Below, piece by piece: positions 39,211-48,300 of a stretch of 49,531 nucleotides of DNA. The translations under genes and the position numbers were made by a program. Numbering within the stretch: position 1 is the stretch's first letter; the number at the start of each line of letters is the position of its first letter. Source of the DNA: Brevibacterium sp. (lineage in GTDB: Bacteria; Actinomycetota; Actinomycetes; Actinomycetales; Brevibacteriaceae); assembly GCA_030457025.1 (NCBI GenBank), contig JAKDSA010000016.1:1-49531 (forward strand), read 5' to 3'. The notes under the pieces were generated by a model. It saw nothing but the letters and a program-made list of their open reading frames with translations, was not told the DNA's origin and did not search any database.

Positions 39211-39935
39211 TGGACCTCTACGAATCAGAACTGAAGGTCGTCGCTGCCGCGGAGTCGATGGCTGCCACCCTGGGCACGGACGAGAACCACAGTGTGGCCG
39301 CCGCGGCCATGGACACGCACGGTCGCATCCATACCGGCGTCAACGTCCACCACTTCACCGGCGGTCCCTGTGCAGAACTCGTCGCCATCGGCAACGCGGC
39401 TGCCGCCGAAGCCGGACCTCTGGTCACGATCGCGGCCGCCGGGGACAACGGCCGAGGCCTGCTCTCACCGTGCGGGCGCTGCCGTCAGGTCATTCTCGAT
39501 CTCCACCCCGATGCACTCGTCGCAGTTCCCGGAACGGCCCGTGCGGTGTCTGCCGAACTCGCTCCGATCTCAGCGCTCCTCCCCCGCCTCTATCGCCAAC
39601 CAGCGTCCGCACCTGCGCGCCTCCTGAGGTTCCACGCTCGGTATTTCGAGGCCATCACCTCGGCGAGGAAGAACCTGACGGTGCGGTGGAAGGAATCCCA
39701 CTCCCTCGGTCCTGCCCTGGCCTATTTCGAACACACCGACCACGGGCCGCTGCCGGTCGACATCACCTCCGTGGAGCCATATCCACTGAGTGGCCTGAAT
39801 CGGCAGATTCTGCAGCTGAAGAAGGATTCGAGCGTCGACAAGTATGTGTCCAATCTGCGCGACCACTATCCGATGATGCCCGAGGATGCGGAGGTCGAGG
39901 CTGTGACTTTCCGGCTCTCCGCAGCCAATATCTGA
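39210..39935 (+). CDS. Cytidine deaminase fused to an ASCH-like domain
   Basis: 241 residues. Residues 1-125 are a zinc-dependent cytidine deaminase: C54 and catalytic E56 in [10 protein letters not shown]88 and C91 in SPCGRCRQ. Residues 135-241 resemble an ASCH domain ([20 protein letters not shown], then [16 protein letters not shown] and [12 protein letters not shown]). In this domain K154 and T157 have the K-x-x-T spacing of the N4-acetylcytidine amidohydrolase YqfB. A two-step salvage (N4-acetylcytidine to cytidine to uridine) is attractive; RNA binding by ASCH is the alternative. The deaminase call is firm, the ASCH call moderate. Confidence 0.87.
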   Translation: MDLYESELKVVAAAESMAATLGTDENHSVAAAAMDTHGRIHTGVNVHHFTGGPCAELVAIGNAAAAEAGPLVTIAAAGDNGRGLLSPCGRCRQVILDLHPDALVAVPGTARAVSAELAPISALLPRLYRQPASAPARLLRFHARYFEAITSARKNLTVRWKESHSLGPALAYFEHTDHGPLPVDITSVEPYPLSGLNRQILQLKKDSSVDKYVSNLRDHYPMMPEDAEVEAVTFRLSAANI

Positions 39936-40028
39936 CACTGAGAGAATCAAGCGGTTAAGCTTGACACGAGGCACAGTGGCACCCCGTCACGTGCATGAAT
40001 GTATTCTCGACCCGGAGGACATGCCCCG

Positions 40029-40319
40029 ATGACTGACAATGTCTACACCTCAGATGTGACCGTCGACTCAGCGTCACCGACGCAGCTGGCGGAATCGATT
40101 CGCCTGCGCGAAGAGCGCATCGCGGACAACATCGATGAACTTGTGGGCCGCGTCCACCCGAAGGTCCTCGCCACTCGCGCCGCCAATAAGGCGAAGTCCA
40201 CCGTCATCGACGAAGAGAGCGGCTCAGTCAAGCCCGAGGCGATTGCACTCGGCGTCGGCACAGTCCTCGGCGTGGCCGCACTCATCGTCGGCGTCTCCGG
40301 CAGCAGCAAGCGCGGCTGA
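40029..40319 (+). CDS. DUF3618-type small membrane protein
   Basis: 96 residues from ATG 40029, with GGAGG ten bases before it; a nearer ATG at 40021 gives only three codons. The amphipathic N-terminal helix (LAESIRLREERIADNIDELVGRVHP) matches the DUF3618 pattern of actinobacterial envelope proteins, followed by one transmembrane segment (IALGVGTVLGVAALIVGVSG). Function unknown. Confidence 0.82.
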   Translation: MTDNVYTSDVTVDSASPTQLAESIRLREERIADNIDELVGRVHPKVLATRAANKAKSTVIDEESGSVKPEAIALGVGTVLGVAALIVGVSGSSKRG

Positions 40320-40548
40320 ACCCGCTCCTCCCCTTCGCATGCTGCTCACCCGGCAGCCCCACCTCGGCGGTACCGTCCCCTGCGATCGGGCGGAACTCGC
40401 CGAGGTGGAGCTTGAGGGGCAAGCGTATGTGCTCCAGCGTGAGCCTCTCCAGAGGGACACTCCACCAGTGGATTGCCGGTTCACGTCCCGGGCCTGACGT
40501 GCAGGTATGCGAGCTGTCTCACAAAACCTCAGATGATCCGCTCTCAGT

Positions 40549-40578
40549 TTGCATGAAGGCTGGGAACCTGAGTAATAT
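40549..40578 (+). promoter_or_regulatory. Candidate promoter of tRNA-Lys
   Basis: TTGCAT (40549-40554) and TAATAT (40573-40578) with an 18-bp spacer, 29 bp before the tRNA. The 288-bp gap 40320-40607 holds nothing else that I can recognise. Confidence 0.4.
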
Positions 40579-40607
40579 TAATTCTCGTTGCGCGGAAAGC
40601 GCAGCTC

Positions 40608-40680
40608 GCACCTCTAGCTCAATTGGTAGAGCAACTGACTCTTAATCAGTGGGTTCCGGGTTCAAGTCCCGGGGGGTGCA
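40608..40680 (+). tRNA. tRNA-Lys (CTT)
   Basis: Acceptor GCACCTC/GGGGTGC with one G-U pair and discriminator A; D-arm AGCTCAATTGGTAGAGC; anticodon loop ACTCTTAAT with anticodon CTT; TPsiC arm GGGTTCAAGTCCC. CCA not encoded. Confidence 0.97.
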
Positions 40681-40689
40681 CAGAGACGA

Positions 40690-40724
40690 GAAACCGCCGT
40701 TCGGATGATCCGGACGGCGGTTTC
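40690..40724 (+). terminator. Terminator of tRNA-Lys
   Basis: A long stem (GAAACCGCCG with CGGCGGTTTC, extended by CGGAT/ATCCG) begins 10 bp after the tRNA and is followed by the T-rich CTGTTTGTCTT. Confidence 0.8.
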
Positions 40725-40765
40725 CTGTTTGTCTTCTGCCGTTGGGCCTTGGCGGCCCCTGGCTG

Positions 40766-41002
40766 CTAATGCTGGCGTCGAACCGGCGCCCTGGTCGCGG
40801 ATCGGGCCGGCGCCTTGCCTGCGAGTCGGGTTCGGCCGTTCATCCGCGTTCTGTAGGGTTTGAGCGCCCTCTCCGAAACGCCGCAGCCGTCTGCGCACTC
40901 GAGCATGGGGTTGAGATTGGCTCCGTCACCGGGTTCCGTCACAGCTGCGGTGTCGATAAGACGGCCGTAGCAGTCGGGACAGAGATATGGTGCATACTTC
41001 AT
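40766..41002 (-). CDS. Small zinc-ribbon-like protein
   Basis: 78 residues from ATG 41002, with AAGGAG six bases upstream, a strong ribosome-binding site; an ATG seven codons earlier overlaps that site. Cysteines form pairs: YLCPDCYGRLID and MLECADGCG, a likely zinc ribbon. The C-terminal half is Arg-rich (TRMNGRTRLAGKAPARSATR), so nucleic-acid binding is possible. No family recognised. It lies between tRNA-Lys and the GntR gene. Confidence 0.6.
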   Translation of the reverse strand: MKYAPYLCPDCYGRLIDTAAVTEPGDGANLNPMLECADGCGVSERALKPYRTRMNGRTRLAGKAPARSATRAPVRRQH

Positions 41003-41167
41003 TGCGCACTCCTTGCAGATCAATCACTGTCTGATCTGCCGATAGACATGCAGGCTCTGGGCCGGCATGGGCGTATGCAATTTGCACAACACGTCATTTC
41101 CAGTTTAGCAGTCGGGCCTCAACGGGCCCTGTGCCGCGATTTCCACCCTCGCCCCGGCTGAGGCGCC

Positions 41168-41806
41168 TCAGTCCTGGCCAGCACGGGCGTAGGCACCCAG
41201 GACCTGACGCTCGGAATCCCCGAGGTAGGCGCCCAGCTTCGCCGCCGCCGCACTGGGGCTTTCGTCGAGGTAGGTGTCCAGAACCTCCTGGTTGCGTTCG
41301 ACGAACGGCGCATGGAGGAAGTCGAGGACCTCGACCTTGAGGAAGGCCAGCCGCAGCTCGGCGAGCACATTCCCGAACGACCGCATCAGCCGGGTGCTGT
41401 CGGAGAGTGAGACCAGTGCGTTGTGGAAGGCCATATTCACCGTTCCCACCCGCAGCCAGTCATCGGCGGCAGCGGCACTGTGTGCGGTCTCGACGGCCCT
41501 GCGCATCTGCTCGGCACCTGGGTGGTTCTTCGGCGCGTTCTCGAGCACCGAACATTCGATATGGCGCCGCACCCGGTAGATGTCGATGACATCGGAGGTG
41601 TTCGGTGATGCCACCGACACCCCGCGGTGCGGGATGTGGTTGACCAGCCCCTGCTCTCCCAGAACACGGAAGGCCTCACGCAGCGTGTTCCGGGAGACGT
41701 CGAACTCCTTCGCCAATGCGGCTTCGGACAGGCGGGCGCCGGGACGCAGCTCGCCGGCAATGAGGCGGTCGGTGAGCAGATTGACCAGGGACGATTCGTG
41801 ATTCAC
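41168..41806 (-). CDS. GntR-family regulator with FCD domain, probable repressor of the pxp operon
   Basis: 212 residues: winged helix 5-70 (LRPGARLSEAALAKEFDVSR, NTLREAFRVLGEQGLV), then an FCD helical effector domain 75-205 with potential metal ligands (FHNALVSLSDS). Divergent from the 5-oxoproline operon; the 204-bp intergenic region holds two FadR-subfamily half-palindromic sites 22 bp apart. In Bacillus subtilis the equivalent locus carries an unrelated IclR-type regulator, KipR. Inducer presumably 5-oxoproline or a product; inference. Confidence 0.88.
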   Translation of the reverse strand: MNHESSLVNLLTDRLIAGELRPGARLSEAALAKEFDVSRNTLREAFRVLGEQGLVNHIPHRGVSVASPNTSDVIDIYRVRRHIECSVLENAPKNHPGAEQMRRAVETAHSAAAADDWLRVGTVNMAFHNALVSLSDSTRLMRSFGNVLAELRLAFLKVEVLDFLHAPFVERNQEVLDTYLDESPSAAAAKLGAYLGDSERQVLGAYARAGQD

Positions 41807-41890
41807 GGTTCCATCCTAGTGATCGCAGCAACAAAAAGATCAGATTCATGAGGACAATTCCTGTATCCCGAATGTGACCCAAGTCTATTC

Positions 41891-41923
41891 TTGTTGAACA
41901 ATCCATGCTAGATTGTCTAACGC
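41891..41923. promoter_or_regulatory. Two GntR/FCD-type operator sites of the pxp operon
   Basis: TTGTTGAACAA (41891-41901) fits TNGTNNNACNA exactly; TTGTCTAACGC (41913-41923) fits except the last base. Starts are 22 bp apart, two helical turns, so two dimers could bind one face. The sites lie 85-120 bp from both divergent starts. Confidence 0.6.
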
Positions 41924-42010
41924 TCCACGGGAATCGGTGAGGTCCGCCACAGCGGTCGGTCCCGCACTGCGACGTGAAGCTGACCAGACACCAGGCAACT
42001 TGGAGACCCC

Positions 42011-43261
42011 ATGTCACAGCCGCACGACCACAATACGAAACAACCCAGGAAGGTCAGTCGCAGCGCGATCCTGGGCGCCATCTTCCTCATGGCCACCTCC
42101 GCGATCGGTCCCGGATTCATCACCCAGACGGCGACATTCACCGCCCAGATGGGTGCCGCCTTCGCCTTCGCGATCTTCATGTCGATCCTCATCGACATCG
42201 CCATCCAGCTCAACGTCTGGCGCATGATCACGTCTTCGGGCAAACGAGCGGCACAGCTCGCCTCCAGCGCGATTCCGGGCACGGGCATCCTCCTGTCTAT
42301 CCTCATCGTCATCGGCGGACTCGCCTTCAACATCGGCAACATCGCCGGCGGCGGACTCGGCCTCAACGCTCTCCTCGGCCTCGATCCGAAGCTCGGCGGG
42401 CTGCTCACCGCGGTCCTGGCCATCGGCATCTTCCTCTTCAAGCGTGCGGGCAAGGTCGTCGACATCGTCGTCATGGTCCTCGGCCTCGGAATGATCATCC
42501 TCACCGTCATCGTCGCGATCGTGTCCGACCCACCGGTCGGTGAGGCGATCAAACAGAGCTTCCTGCCCGACACGATCAACTTCGCCACCATCACGACCAT
42601 CGTCGGAGGAAGCGTCGGCGGCTACATCACCTACTCCGGTGCCCACCGCTACCTCGACTCGGGTCAGACCGGACCGGAGCATGCTCCCTACGTCATGCGT
42701 TCGGCGCTCTCCGGCATCCTCGTCACCGGCGTCATGCGCTATATCCTGTTCCTGGCCATTCTCGGCGTCGTCGCATCGGGCGTCGCCCTCGACCTCGGGG
42801 GCCAGGCCTCTAACCCTGCCGGTCAGGCATTCGCCGCAGTCCTCGGCGACACCGGCATGCGCATCTTCGGCGCCATCTTCTGGGCCGCGGCACTGAGCTC
42901 GGTGATCGGGGCCGCCTACACCTCGGCAACGTTCCTCTCCGCCTTCTCCACACGCCTTGCCAAGGGCTGGCCGCTGCAGCTGGCCACGGTCGCCTTCATC
43001 TTGGTGTCCCTCATCGTCTACCTGAGCATCGGAACCGCACCGGCGACCCTGCTCGTCTTCGTCGGCGGGTTCAACGGACTCATCCTGCCGATCGGGCTGA
43101 CGATCTTCATGTACATCGGCTGGTTCAGACCACGCCTGCTGCGCGTCGACAAGTACCCCAAGTGGTTGCTCATCATCGGCACCGCGGCAACACTGGTGAT
43201 GTGGTACACGGCCGTTGAGTCGGTCGGCCCCATCTTCGCAATGATCGGAATCGGAGGGTGA
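42011..43261 (+). CDS. NRAMP-fold transporter lacking metal-binding motifs (YcsG type)
   Basis: 416 residues, about 11 transmembrane helices. It belongs to the NRAMP superfamily branch of B. subtilis YcsG, which sits beside pxpA (ycsF) there too. The metal ligands of true NRAMP are missing: after [11 protein letters not shown] the DPGN position reads TAQM, and in helix 6 MPH is replaced by GGYI ([14 protein letters not shown]). It is therefore unlikely to carry Mn or Fe. First gene of the operon; import of 5-oxoproline or a related acid is the best inference. Confidence 0.9.
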   Translation: MSQPHDHNTKQPRKVSRSAILGAIFLMATSAIGPGFITQTATFTAQMGAAFAFAIFMSILIDIAIQLNVWRMITSSGKRAAQLASSAIPGTGILLSILIVIGGLAFNIGNIAGGGLGLNALLGLDPKLGGLLTAVLAIGIFLFKRAGKVVDIVVMVLGLGMIILTVIVAIVSDPPVGEAIKQSFLPDTINFATITTIVGGSVGGYITYSGAHRYLDSGQTGPEHAPYVMRSALSGILVTGVMRYILFLAILGVVASGVALDLGGQASNPAGQAFAAVLGDTGMRIFGAIFWAAALSSVIGAAYTSATFLSAFSTRLAKGWPLQLATVAFILVSLIVYLSIGTAPATLLVFVGGFNGLILPIGLTIFMYIGWFRPRLLRVDKYPKWLLIIGTAATLVMWYTAVESVGPIFAMIGIGG

Positions 43262-43263
43262 CA

Positions 43264-44037
43264 ATGACTTCAACCATCGACCTCAACTCGGACCTCGGGG
43301 AGAACGTTCCCGACCGCGTCGTCAGCGACGATGCAGCCATGCTGGGCCTGGTCACCAGTGCCAACGTCTCGTGCGGATTCCACGCCGGCAGTCCCAAGGG
43401 GATCCGGACGACGGTGGACGCGGCAACGAGGGGCGGAGTCGTCATCGGCGCGCACCCCGGCTACGACGACTACGAGGGCTTCGGTCGCCGTCCACTCGAC
43501 GTGCCCGCCGCGACCCTGCAGGCCCAGGTGGAGTACCAGATCGGTGCACTGCTGGGATTGACCACCGCCGTCGGCGGATCGGTCGCCTACATCAAACCTC
43601 ATGGCGGCCTGTACAACGCGATCGTCCATGACGAAGCACAGGCGAAGGTCGTCGTCGATGCGGTCAAGGCCGTCGATGACTCTTTGGTCTTCCTCGGCCT
43701 AGCCGGGAGCGTGGCCAACCGTGTCGCCGCCGAGGCCGGGTTGAGAGTCGCCGCCGAAGCCTTCGCCGATCGCTCCTACAATCCCGACGGCTCCCTGGTT
43801 TCGCGCACCGAACCCAATGCCGTCCTCCACGACCCCGAGGCCGTGGCTGCCCGCGTCCTGCGCCTGGTCCAGACCGGGCAGGTCGAGGCCATCGACGGCA
43901 GCCTCGTCGACGTCGACGCCCAGTCGATCTGCTTCCACGGTGATTCCCAGGGTTCGATCGACATGGCCCGCGCCGCCCGGGAGCTCCTCGAATCCTCGGG
44001 CGTGAGAATCGCGTCTTTCACCGGGAGCAGTCGATGA
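43264..44037 (+). CDS. pxpA: 5-oxoprolinase subunit PxpA (LamB/YcsF family)
   Basis: 257 residues. With PxpB and PxpC it cleaves 5-oxo-L-proline to glutamate using ATP. Family motifs: [61 protein letters not shown] and [15 protein letters not shown] ends five bases before ATG 43264; the GTG at 43258 overlaps the preceding stop and is less likely. Second gene of the operon, coupled to the DUF1445 gene by a 4-bp overlap. Confidence 0.96.
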   Translation: MTSTIDLNSDLGENVPDRVVSDDAAMLGLVTSANVSCGFHAGSPKGIRTTVDAATRGGVVIGAHPGYDDYEGFGRRPLDVPAATLQAQVEYQIGALLGLTTAVGGSVAYIKPHGGLYNAIVHDEAQAKVVVDAVKAVDDSLVFLGLAGSVANRVAAEAGLRVAAEAFADRSYNPDGSLVSRTEPNAVLHDPEAVAARVLRLVQTGQVEAIDGSLVDVDAQSICFHGDSQGSIDMARAARELLESSGVRIASFTGSSR

Positions 44038-44831
44038 ACCGGGACCTGGCCGGGCACTCGGGCGCCGGGGCGGCTGCTCGACAGAGCATCCGTGCGGGTG
44101 CCACGGGCCCCACCTCGGGCCTGGCGCCCGGGCTGGTCCAGGCGAACCTCATCGCCGTTCCCGCCGATTGGGCCTTCGACATGCTGTTGTTCGCACAGCG
44201 CAATCCGAAACCGTGCCCGATCGTCGACGTCCTCGAACCCGGCCAGGTCGAATCGGCCCTGGCACCGGGCAGCGATCTGCGCACCGACATCCCGGGCTAC
44301 CGGGTGTGGGAGAACGGGTCCCTGATCGACGAAGTCACCGATGCCACCGAGATCTGGCAGACTCACCCCGACCTTGTGTCCTTCCTCATCGGCTGCAGCT
44401 TCACCTTCGAATCCGGACTCATCGACGCCGGGATTCCGATCCGCCACCAGGAGGCCGGACGCAACGTGCCGATGTACCGCACCTCGACCGCGTGCCGCCC
44501 GGCCGGGAAGATCAGTGGGGACATGGTCGTCTCGATGCGGCCGATCCCCGCCCACCAGGTCGCCGAGGCGGTGCGCATCACCGACCGCTTCCCCGCCGTC
44601 CACGGAGCCCCGGTCCACGTCGGCGACCCCGCACAGATCGGCATCAGCGACCTCGACTCCCCGGACTTCGGTGACGCCCCAGTCATCGTCGATGGCGACA
44701 TCCCCGTGTTCTGGGCCTGCGGTGTCACCCCGCAGGCCGCCGTCCAGGCCTCGGCACCCCCGTTCGCCGTCACCCACTCACCGGGGAAGATGTTCATCAC
44801 CGACGAACCGGAAGACACCTTTCGCCGATGA
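44034..44831 (+). CDS. DUF1445 putative hydro-lyase (YcsI family)
   Basis: 265 residues with the family pattern [18 protein letters not shown] near the start and [18 protein letters not shown] in the middle. DUF1445 proteins, such as YcsI beside pxpA in B. subtilis, are structurally related to D-glutamate cyclase (human DGLUCY), which interconverts D-glutamate and 5-oxo-D-proline. Conversion of a D-form or side product of the pathway is thus plausible. Overlaps pxpA and the pxpBC gene by 4 bp each. Confidence 0.92.
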   Translation: MNRDLAGHSGAGAAARQSIRAGATGPTSGLAPGLVQANLIAVPADWAFDMLLFAQRNPKPCPIVDVLEPGQVESALAPGSDLRTDIPGYRVWENGSLIDEVTDATEIWQTHPDLVSFLIGCSFTFESGLIDAGIPIRHQEAGRNVPMYRTSTACRPAGKISGDMVVSMRPIPAHQVAEAVRITDRFPAVHGAPVHVGDPAQIGISDLDSPDFGDAPVIVDGDIPVFWACGVTPQAAVQASAPPFAVTHSPGKMFITDEPEDTFRR

Positions 44832-46468
44832 CATCCGAGCTGACCTTCCATACCGCCTCCCGCCGTCATCTGCTCGTCGAATGCGCCGACCTGAGCGCGA
44901 CGATGCACCTGCACCACAGCCTCGAATCCGCCGAGCTGCCCGGAGTCGTCGAACTCATCCCGGCCGCACGCACGGTGCTCATCAGCTTCGACCCGACCCG
45001 TACCCGGGCATCTGTTCTTCAGGAGAGAATCCGCGGTCTCTCCCACACCGAGTCCGAGTCCGGCGCTGCTCGCGAGGTCACGATCGACGTCCACTACGAC
45101 GGTGAGGACCTCGCCGAGGTGGCGCAGCTGCTCTCGGTCTCCCCCGCCGAGGTGATCGCCCGCCACCAGCAGGCGACCTGGCAGGTCGCCTTCGCCGGAT
45201 TCGCCCCCGGCTTCGGCTACCTTGCCGGGGACGACCCGCTCTTCACCGTCCCCCGACGGTCCTCGCCGCGGACCCGTGTGCCCGTGGGTGCCGTGGCACT
45301 GGCCGGAGAATTCACCGGCGTCTACCCGCGGGCCTCCCCCGGTGGCTGGCAGCTCATCGGCCGCACCGATGCCACGCTGTGGGACCTCGACCGGGACCCG
45401 CCGGCACTGTTCGTGCCGGGAACGATCGTGACATTTCGGGAGGCCGAACGAGAATCGGTCGATGCCGGTCAGGCCGGCGCACCTGTGGAGACCACAGCCG
45501 AGAAGCCCTCGGCCGACGATCCTCACCCCTCAGCCGACGACGCCCCGCACGCCTTCGAGGTTCTCAGGCCCGGACTGCAGCTGCTCGTCCAGGACCTCGG
45601 GCGCCCCGGCTTCGCCTCGATGGGCGTCTCGAACGCCGGCACCGCCGACCGCTGCGCGCTGAGCTCGGCAAACCGCATCGTCGGCAACGCCGAATCCGCT
45701 GCTGGACTCGAAAGCTTCGGCGGCGGTGCACTTCTGGCCATCACGGGCACGGGCGTGGCCGCGGTGACCGGGGCACACGGGACGATCACAGTGACCTCGA
45801 CCGATGGGGCGGTCTATCACCACCGCCTCGGCGAACCCTTCGCTTTGGAGGACGGCGACGAACTCGACCTCGGGGCCGCCGAGCGCGGCATCCGCCGCTA
45901 CCTCGCATTCCGTGGCGGCATCGAAGCGGAGTCCGCGCTGGAGAGCCGGTCGAGCGACACTCTGGCACACCTGGGCCCGGCCGCGCTGGAGTCCGGGACG
46001 AGGGTGGGCATTGGCGATGGCCGAACGGCTCCCCACCTCGTCGATGCCGGAGCACACTCGGCACAGAACAGACACCTTCCTGTGCCGGGCGAGACTCTGA
46101 CGATGACGGTGACGCTGGGGCCACGGCAAGACTGGTTCACCTCCGCAGGCATCGAGACCCTGCTGGACCAGGAGTGGACGGTCACGCACGAATCCGACAG
46201 GGTCGGGCTGCGACTCGACGGCGAGCTCCCTCTCGAACGCTCCCGCACCGGCGAGCTGCCCAGCGAGGGCGCGGTCACCGGGGCACTGCAGGTTCCGCCG
46301 AACGGACAACCCGTGCTGTTCGGACCCGACCACCCGCTGACGGGCGGCTATCCCATCATCGCCAGCGTCGACGACACCGACCTCGCCGCCCAGCTGGCAC
46401 CCGGCGTGAAGCTGCGCTTCACCACCTCGGACGACCACACGCACCTCTCACACGAGAACGAAAGCTGA
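44828..46468 (+). CDS. pxpBC: PxpB-PxpC fusion, 5-oxoprolinase / urea-carboxylase-type carboxyltransferase
   Basis: 546 residues. PxpB/KipI part 1-205 ([46 protein letters not shown]). A linker at 206-240 contains a duplicated PSADD motif. PxpC/KipA part 241-546 ([58 protein letters not shown]). In B. subtilis these are separate proteins KipI and KipA. The same two domains form the carboxyltransferase unit of urea carboxylase. Three bases separate it from a biotin carboxylase-BCCP gene, so carboxyl transfer as well as oxoprolinase activity is plausible. Confidence 0.94.
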   Translation: MTSELTFHTASRRHLLVECADLSATMHLHHSLESAELPGVVELIPAARTVLISFDPTRTRASVLQERIRGLSHTESESGAAREVTIDVHYDGEDLAEVAQLLSVSPAEVIARHQQATWQVAFAGFAPGFGYLAGDDPLFTVPRRSSPRTRVPVGAVALAGEFTGVYPRASPGGWQLIGRTDATLWDLDRDPPALFVPGTIVTFREAERESVDAGQAGAPVETTAEKPSADDPHPSADDAPHAFEVLRPGLQLLVQDLGRPGFASMGVSNAGTADRCALSSANRIVGNAESAAGLESFGGGALLAITGTGVAAVTGAHGTITVTSTDGAVYHHRLGEPFALEDGDELDLGAAERGIRRYLAFRGGIEAESALESRSSDTLAHLGPAALESGTRVGIGDGRTAPHLVDAGAHSAQNRHLPVPGETLTMTVTLGPRQDWFTSAGIETLLDQEWTVTHESDRVGLRLDGELPLERSRTGELPSEGAVTGALQVPPNGQPVLFGPDHPLTGGYPIIASVDDTDLAAQLAPGVKLRFTTSDDHTHLSHENES

Positions 46469-46471
46469 ATC

Positions 46472-48217
46472 ATGTCGAGAATCCTCATCGCCAACCGCGG
46501 CGAAATCGCTGTCCGCATCATCCGTGCCTGCTCCCACTACGGTCACACGTCCGTGGCTGTCTACGCCGATCAGGACATCGAAGCCATGCACACTCAGCTC
46601 GCCGACGAAGCCTACGCGCTGGCCGGAACGAGCGCCGGTGACACCTACCTCAACATCGAGGCGATCATCTCGGCAGCCCGGGTCTCTGAAGCCGATGCCG
46701 TCCACCCCGGCTACGGATTCCTGTCCGAGAACGCCGACTTCGCCGCAGCCGTCGAGGATGCCGGACTCATCTGGATCGGGCCCACTGCGGACACGATCAC
46801 GGCACTGGGTGACAAGGTCACGGCCCGCCAGCTGGCCCAGAAGGTCGGCGCGCCCCTGGCACCGGGCATCGACCGACCGCTGAACGACGCGAGCGAGGTC
46901 GAATCGTTCGCCGATGAGCACGGACTGCCGATCATCATCAAGGCGGCCCACGGTGGGGGCGGTCGCGGGATGAAGATCGTCTACGATCTCGCCGAAGTCT
47001 CCGGCGCATTCGAGTCCGCCACGCGTGAAGCCTCGGAGGCGTTCGGACGTTCCGAGTGCTTCGTCGAGAAGTACCTCGAGCGCCCCCGCCATGTCGAGGT
47101 TCAGATCGTCGGCGACGGCCACGGTCGGGTCGTGGCGGTCGGGGACCGGGACTGCTCGGCCCAGCGCCGCAACCAGAAGCTCATCGAGGAGGCACCGGCT
47201 CCCGGCCTCGAGACCGACCAGCGCGAACGCCTCCACCGCTCGGCCGAAGCCATCTGCGCCGAGGTGGACTACCGGGGTGCCGGAACCGTCGAGTTCCTGC
47301 TGGCCGCCGATGGCACCATGACGTTCCTCGAGGTCAACACCCGACTCCAGGTCGAGCATCCTGTCACCGAAGCAGTGTCCGCCGTCGACCTCGTCGCCGA
47401 GCAGTTCCGCATCGCCTTCGGCTTGGGACTGTCTCTGACCTCGACCCCGGAACCCGTCGGACACGCCTTCGAACTGCGCATCAACGCGGAGGATCCAGGT
47501 CGCGGGTTCCTGCCCACGCCCGGGCGCATCGACACCCTCCAGGCACCGGGCGGGCCAGGTGTCCGCTGGGATGCCGGAGTCCGTGCCGGGGACACGGTTC
47601 AGCCGGCCTTCGATTCCCTGTTCGCCAAGCTCATCGTCCACGGACCCGACCGGTCAGCGGCGATCGCCCGGACTGTGACGGCGGCGAAGGAACTGGTGGT
47701 CGAAGGACCAGCCACCGTCCTGCCCTGCTCGCTCGACATCCTTGCCGACCCTGCCTTCACCGCCGAGGATCTTCGCATCCACACCCAGTGGATCGAGTCG
47801 GAGCTGCTCCCCCGCATGGACGCCCAGAAGCGTCCGGCGCTGATGGCCGAGTCCGATATGGCGCGGATGACCATCGAAATCGACGGGAAACTGACGACCC
47901 TCGGCCTGCCGAGTTCTCTGTTCGCAAGGATGGGAGCCCTCGGCGGAGCAGCATCGACGGCTGACGGTTCCGGTTCGACGGGGTCAGCTGAAACTGCGGG
48001 CGAGGAATCCGGTTCGGTCACAGCGCCCGTGCCCGGCAGCCTCGTCGACTATCTCGTCGAGGACGGAGCCGAGGTGGCCGCGGGCGACGACGTCGCCGTG
48101 CTGTCGGCGATGAAGATGGAGACCCGGGTGCAGGCTCCGGCTTCGGGGACGCTGACCCAGGTGGCGAAGGTCGGCGATACGGTCTCCGTCGGTGACGTCG
48201 TGGCTCGCGTGGAGTGA
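46472..48217 (+). CDS. Biotin carboxylase fused to BCCP, partner of PxpBC
   Basis: 581 residues. Biotin carboxylase domain 1-445: SRILIANRGEIAVRIIRA, glycine-rich GGGGRGMK, FVEKYLERPRHVEVQIVGDG, RDCSAQRRNQKLIEEAPAP and FLEVNTRLQVEHPVTE. A Gly/Ser/Thr linker follows, then a biotinyl domain with K548 in SAMKMET. There is no carboxyltransferase domain of its own and no acyl-CoA carboxylase beta subunit nearby; the neighbour PxpBC supplies a urea-carboxylase-like CT. Automatic annotation may call it an acetyl-CoA carboxylase subunit; context argues otherwise. Last gene of the operon. Confidence 0.93.
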   Translation: MSRILIANRGEIAVRIIRACSHYGHTSVAVYADQDIEAMHTQLADEAYALAGTSAGDTYLNIEAIISAARVSEADAVHPGYGFLSENADFAAAVEDAGLIWIGPTADTITALGDKVTARQLAQKVGAPLAPGIDRPLNDASEVESFADEHGLPIIIKAAHGGGGRGMKIVYDLAEVSGAFESATREASEAFGRSECFVEKYLERPRHVEVQIVGDGHGRVVAVGDRDCSAQRRNQKLIEEAPAPGLETDQRERLHRSAEAICAEVDYRGAGTVEFLLAADGTMTFLEVNTRLQVEHPVTEAVSAVDLVAEQFRIAFGLGLSLTSTPEPVGHAFELRINAEDPGRGFLPTPGRIDTLQAPGGPGVRWDAGVRAGDTVQPAFDSLFAKLIVHGPDRSAAIARTVTAAKELVVEGPATVLPCSLDILADPAFTAEDLRIHTQWIESELLPRMDAQKRPALMAESDMARMTIEIDGKLTTLGLPSSLFARMGALGGAASTADGSGSTGSAETAGEESGSVTAPVPGSLVDYLVEDGAEVAAGDDVAVLSAMKMETRVQAPASGTLTQVAKVGDTVSVGDVVARVE

Positions 48218-48300
48218 GCCGGCGCTGTCTTCGGAACTGATTCCGGCCCGGGCTAGAGTGGTCGGTGACGAAAAGCATCAGCCTGAACAGAGGAGACACA

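Noticed and set aside
40412-40645. Open frame entering tRNA-Lys
   Set aside because: Covers the tRNA 5' half; no ribosome-binding site or protein similarity.
42014-43273. Long open frame antisense to the NRAMP-fold gene
   Set aside because: It is rich in Asp, Glu, Arg and Gly as expected of the reverse complement of a high-GC membrane protein gene, and has no family resemblance or ribosome-binding site.
46448-47641. Long open frame antisense to the biotin carboxylase gene
   Set aside because: Same bias; no motif, and the sense gene is complete.
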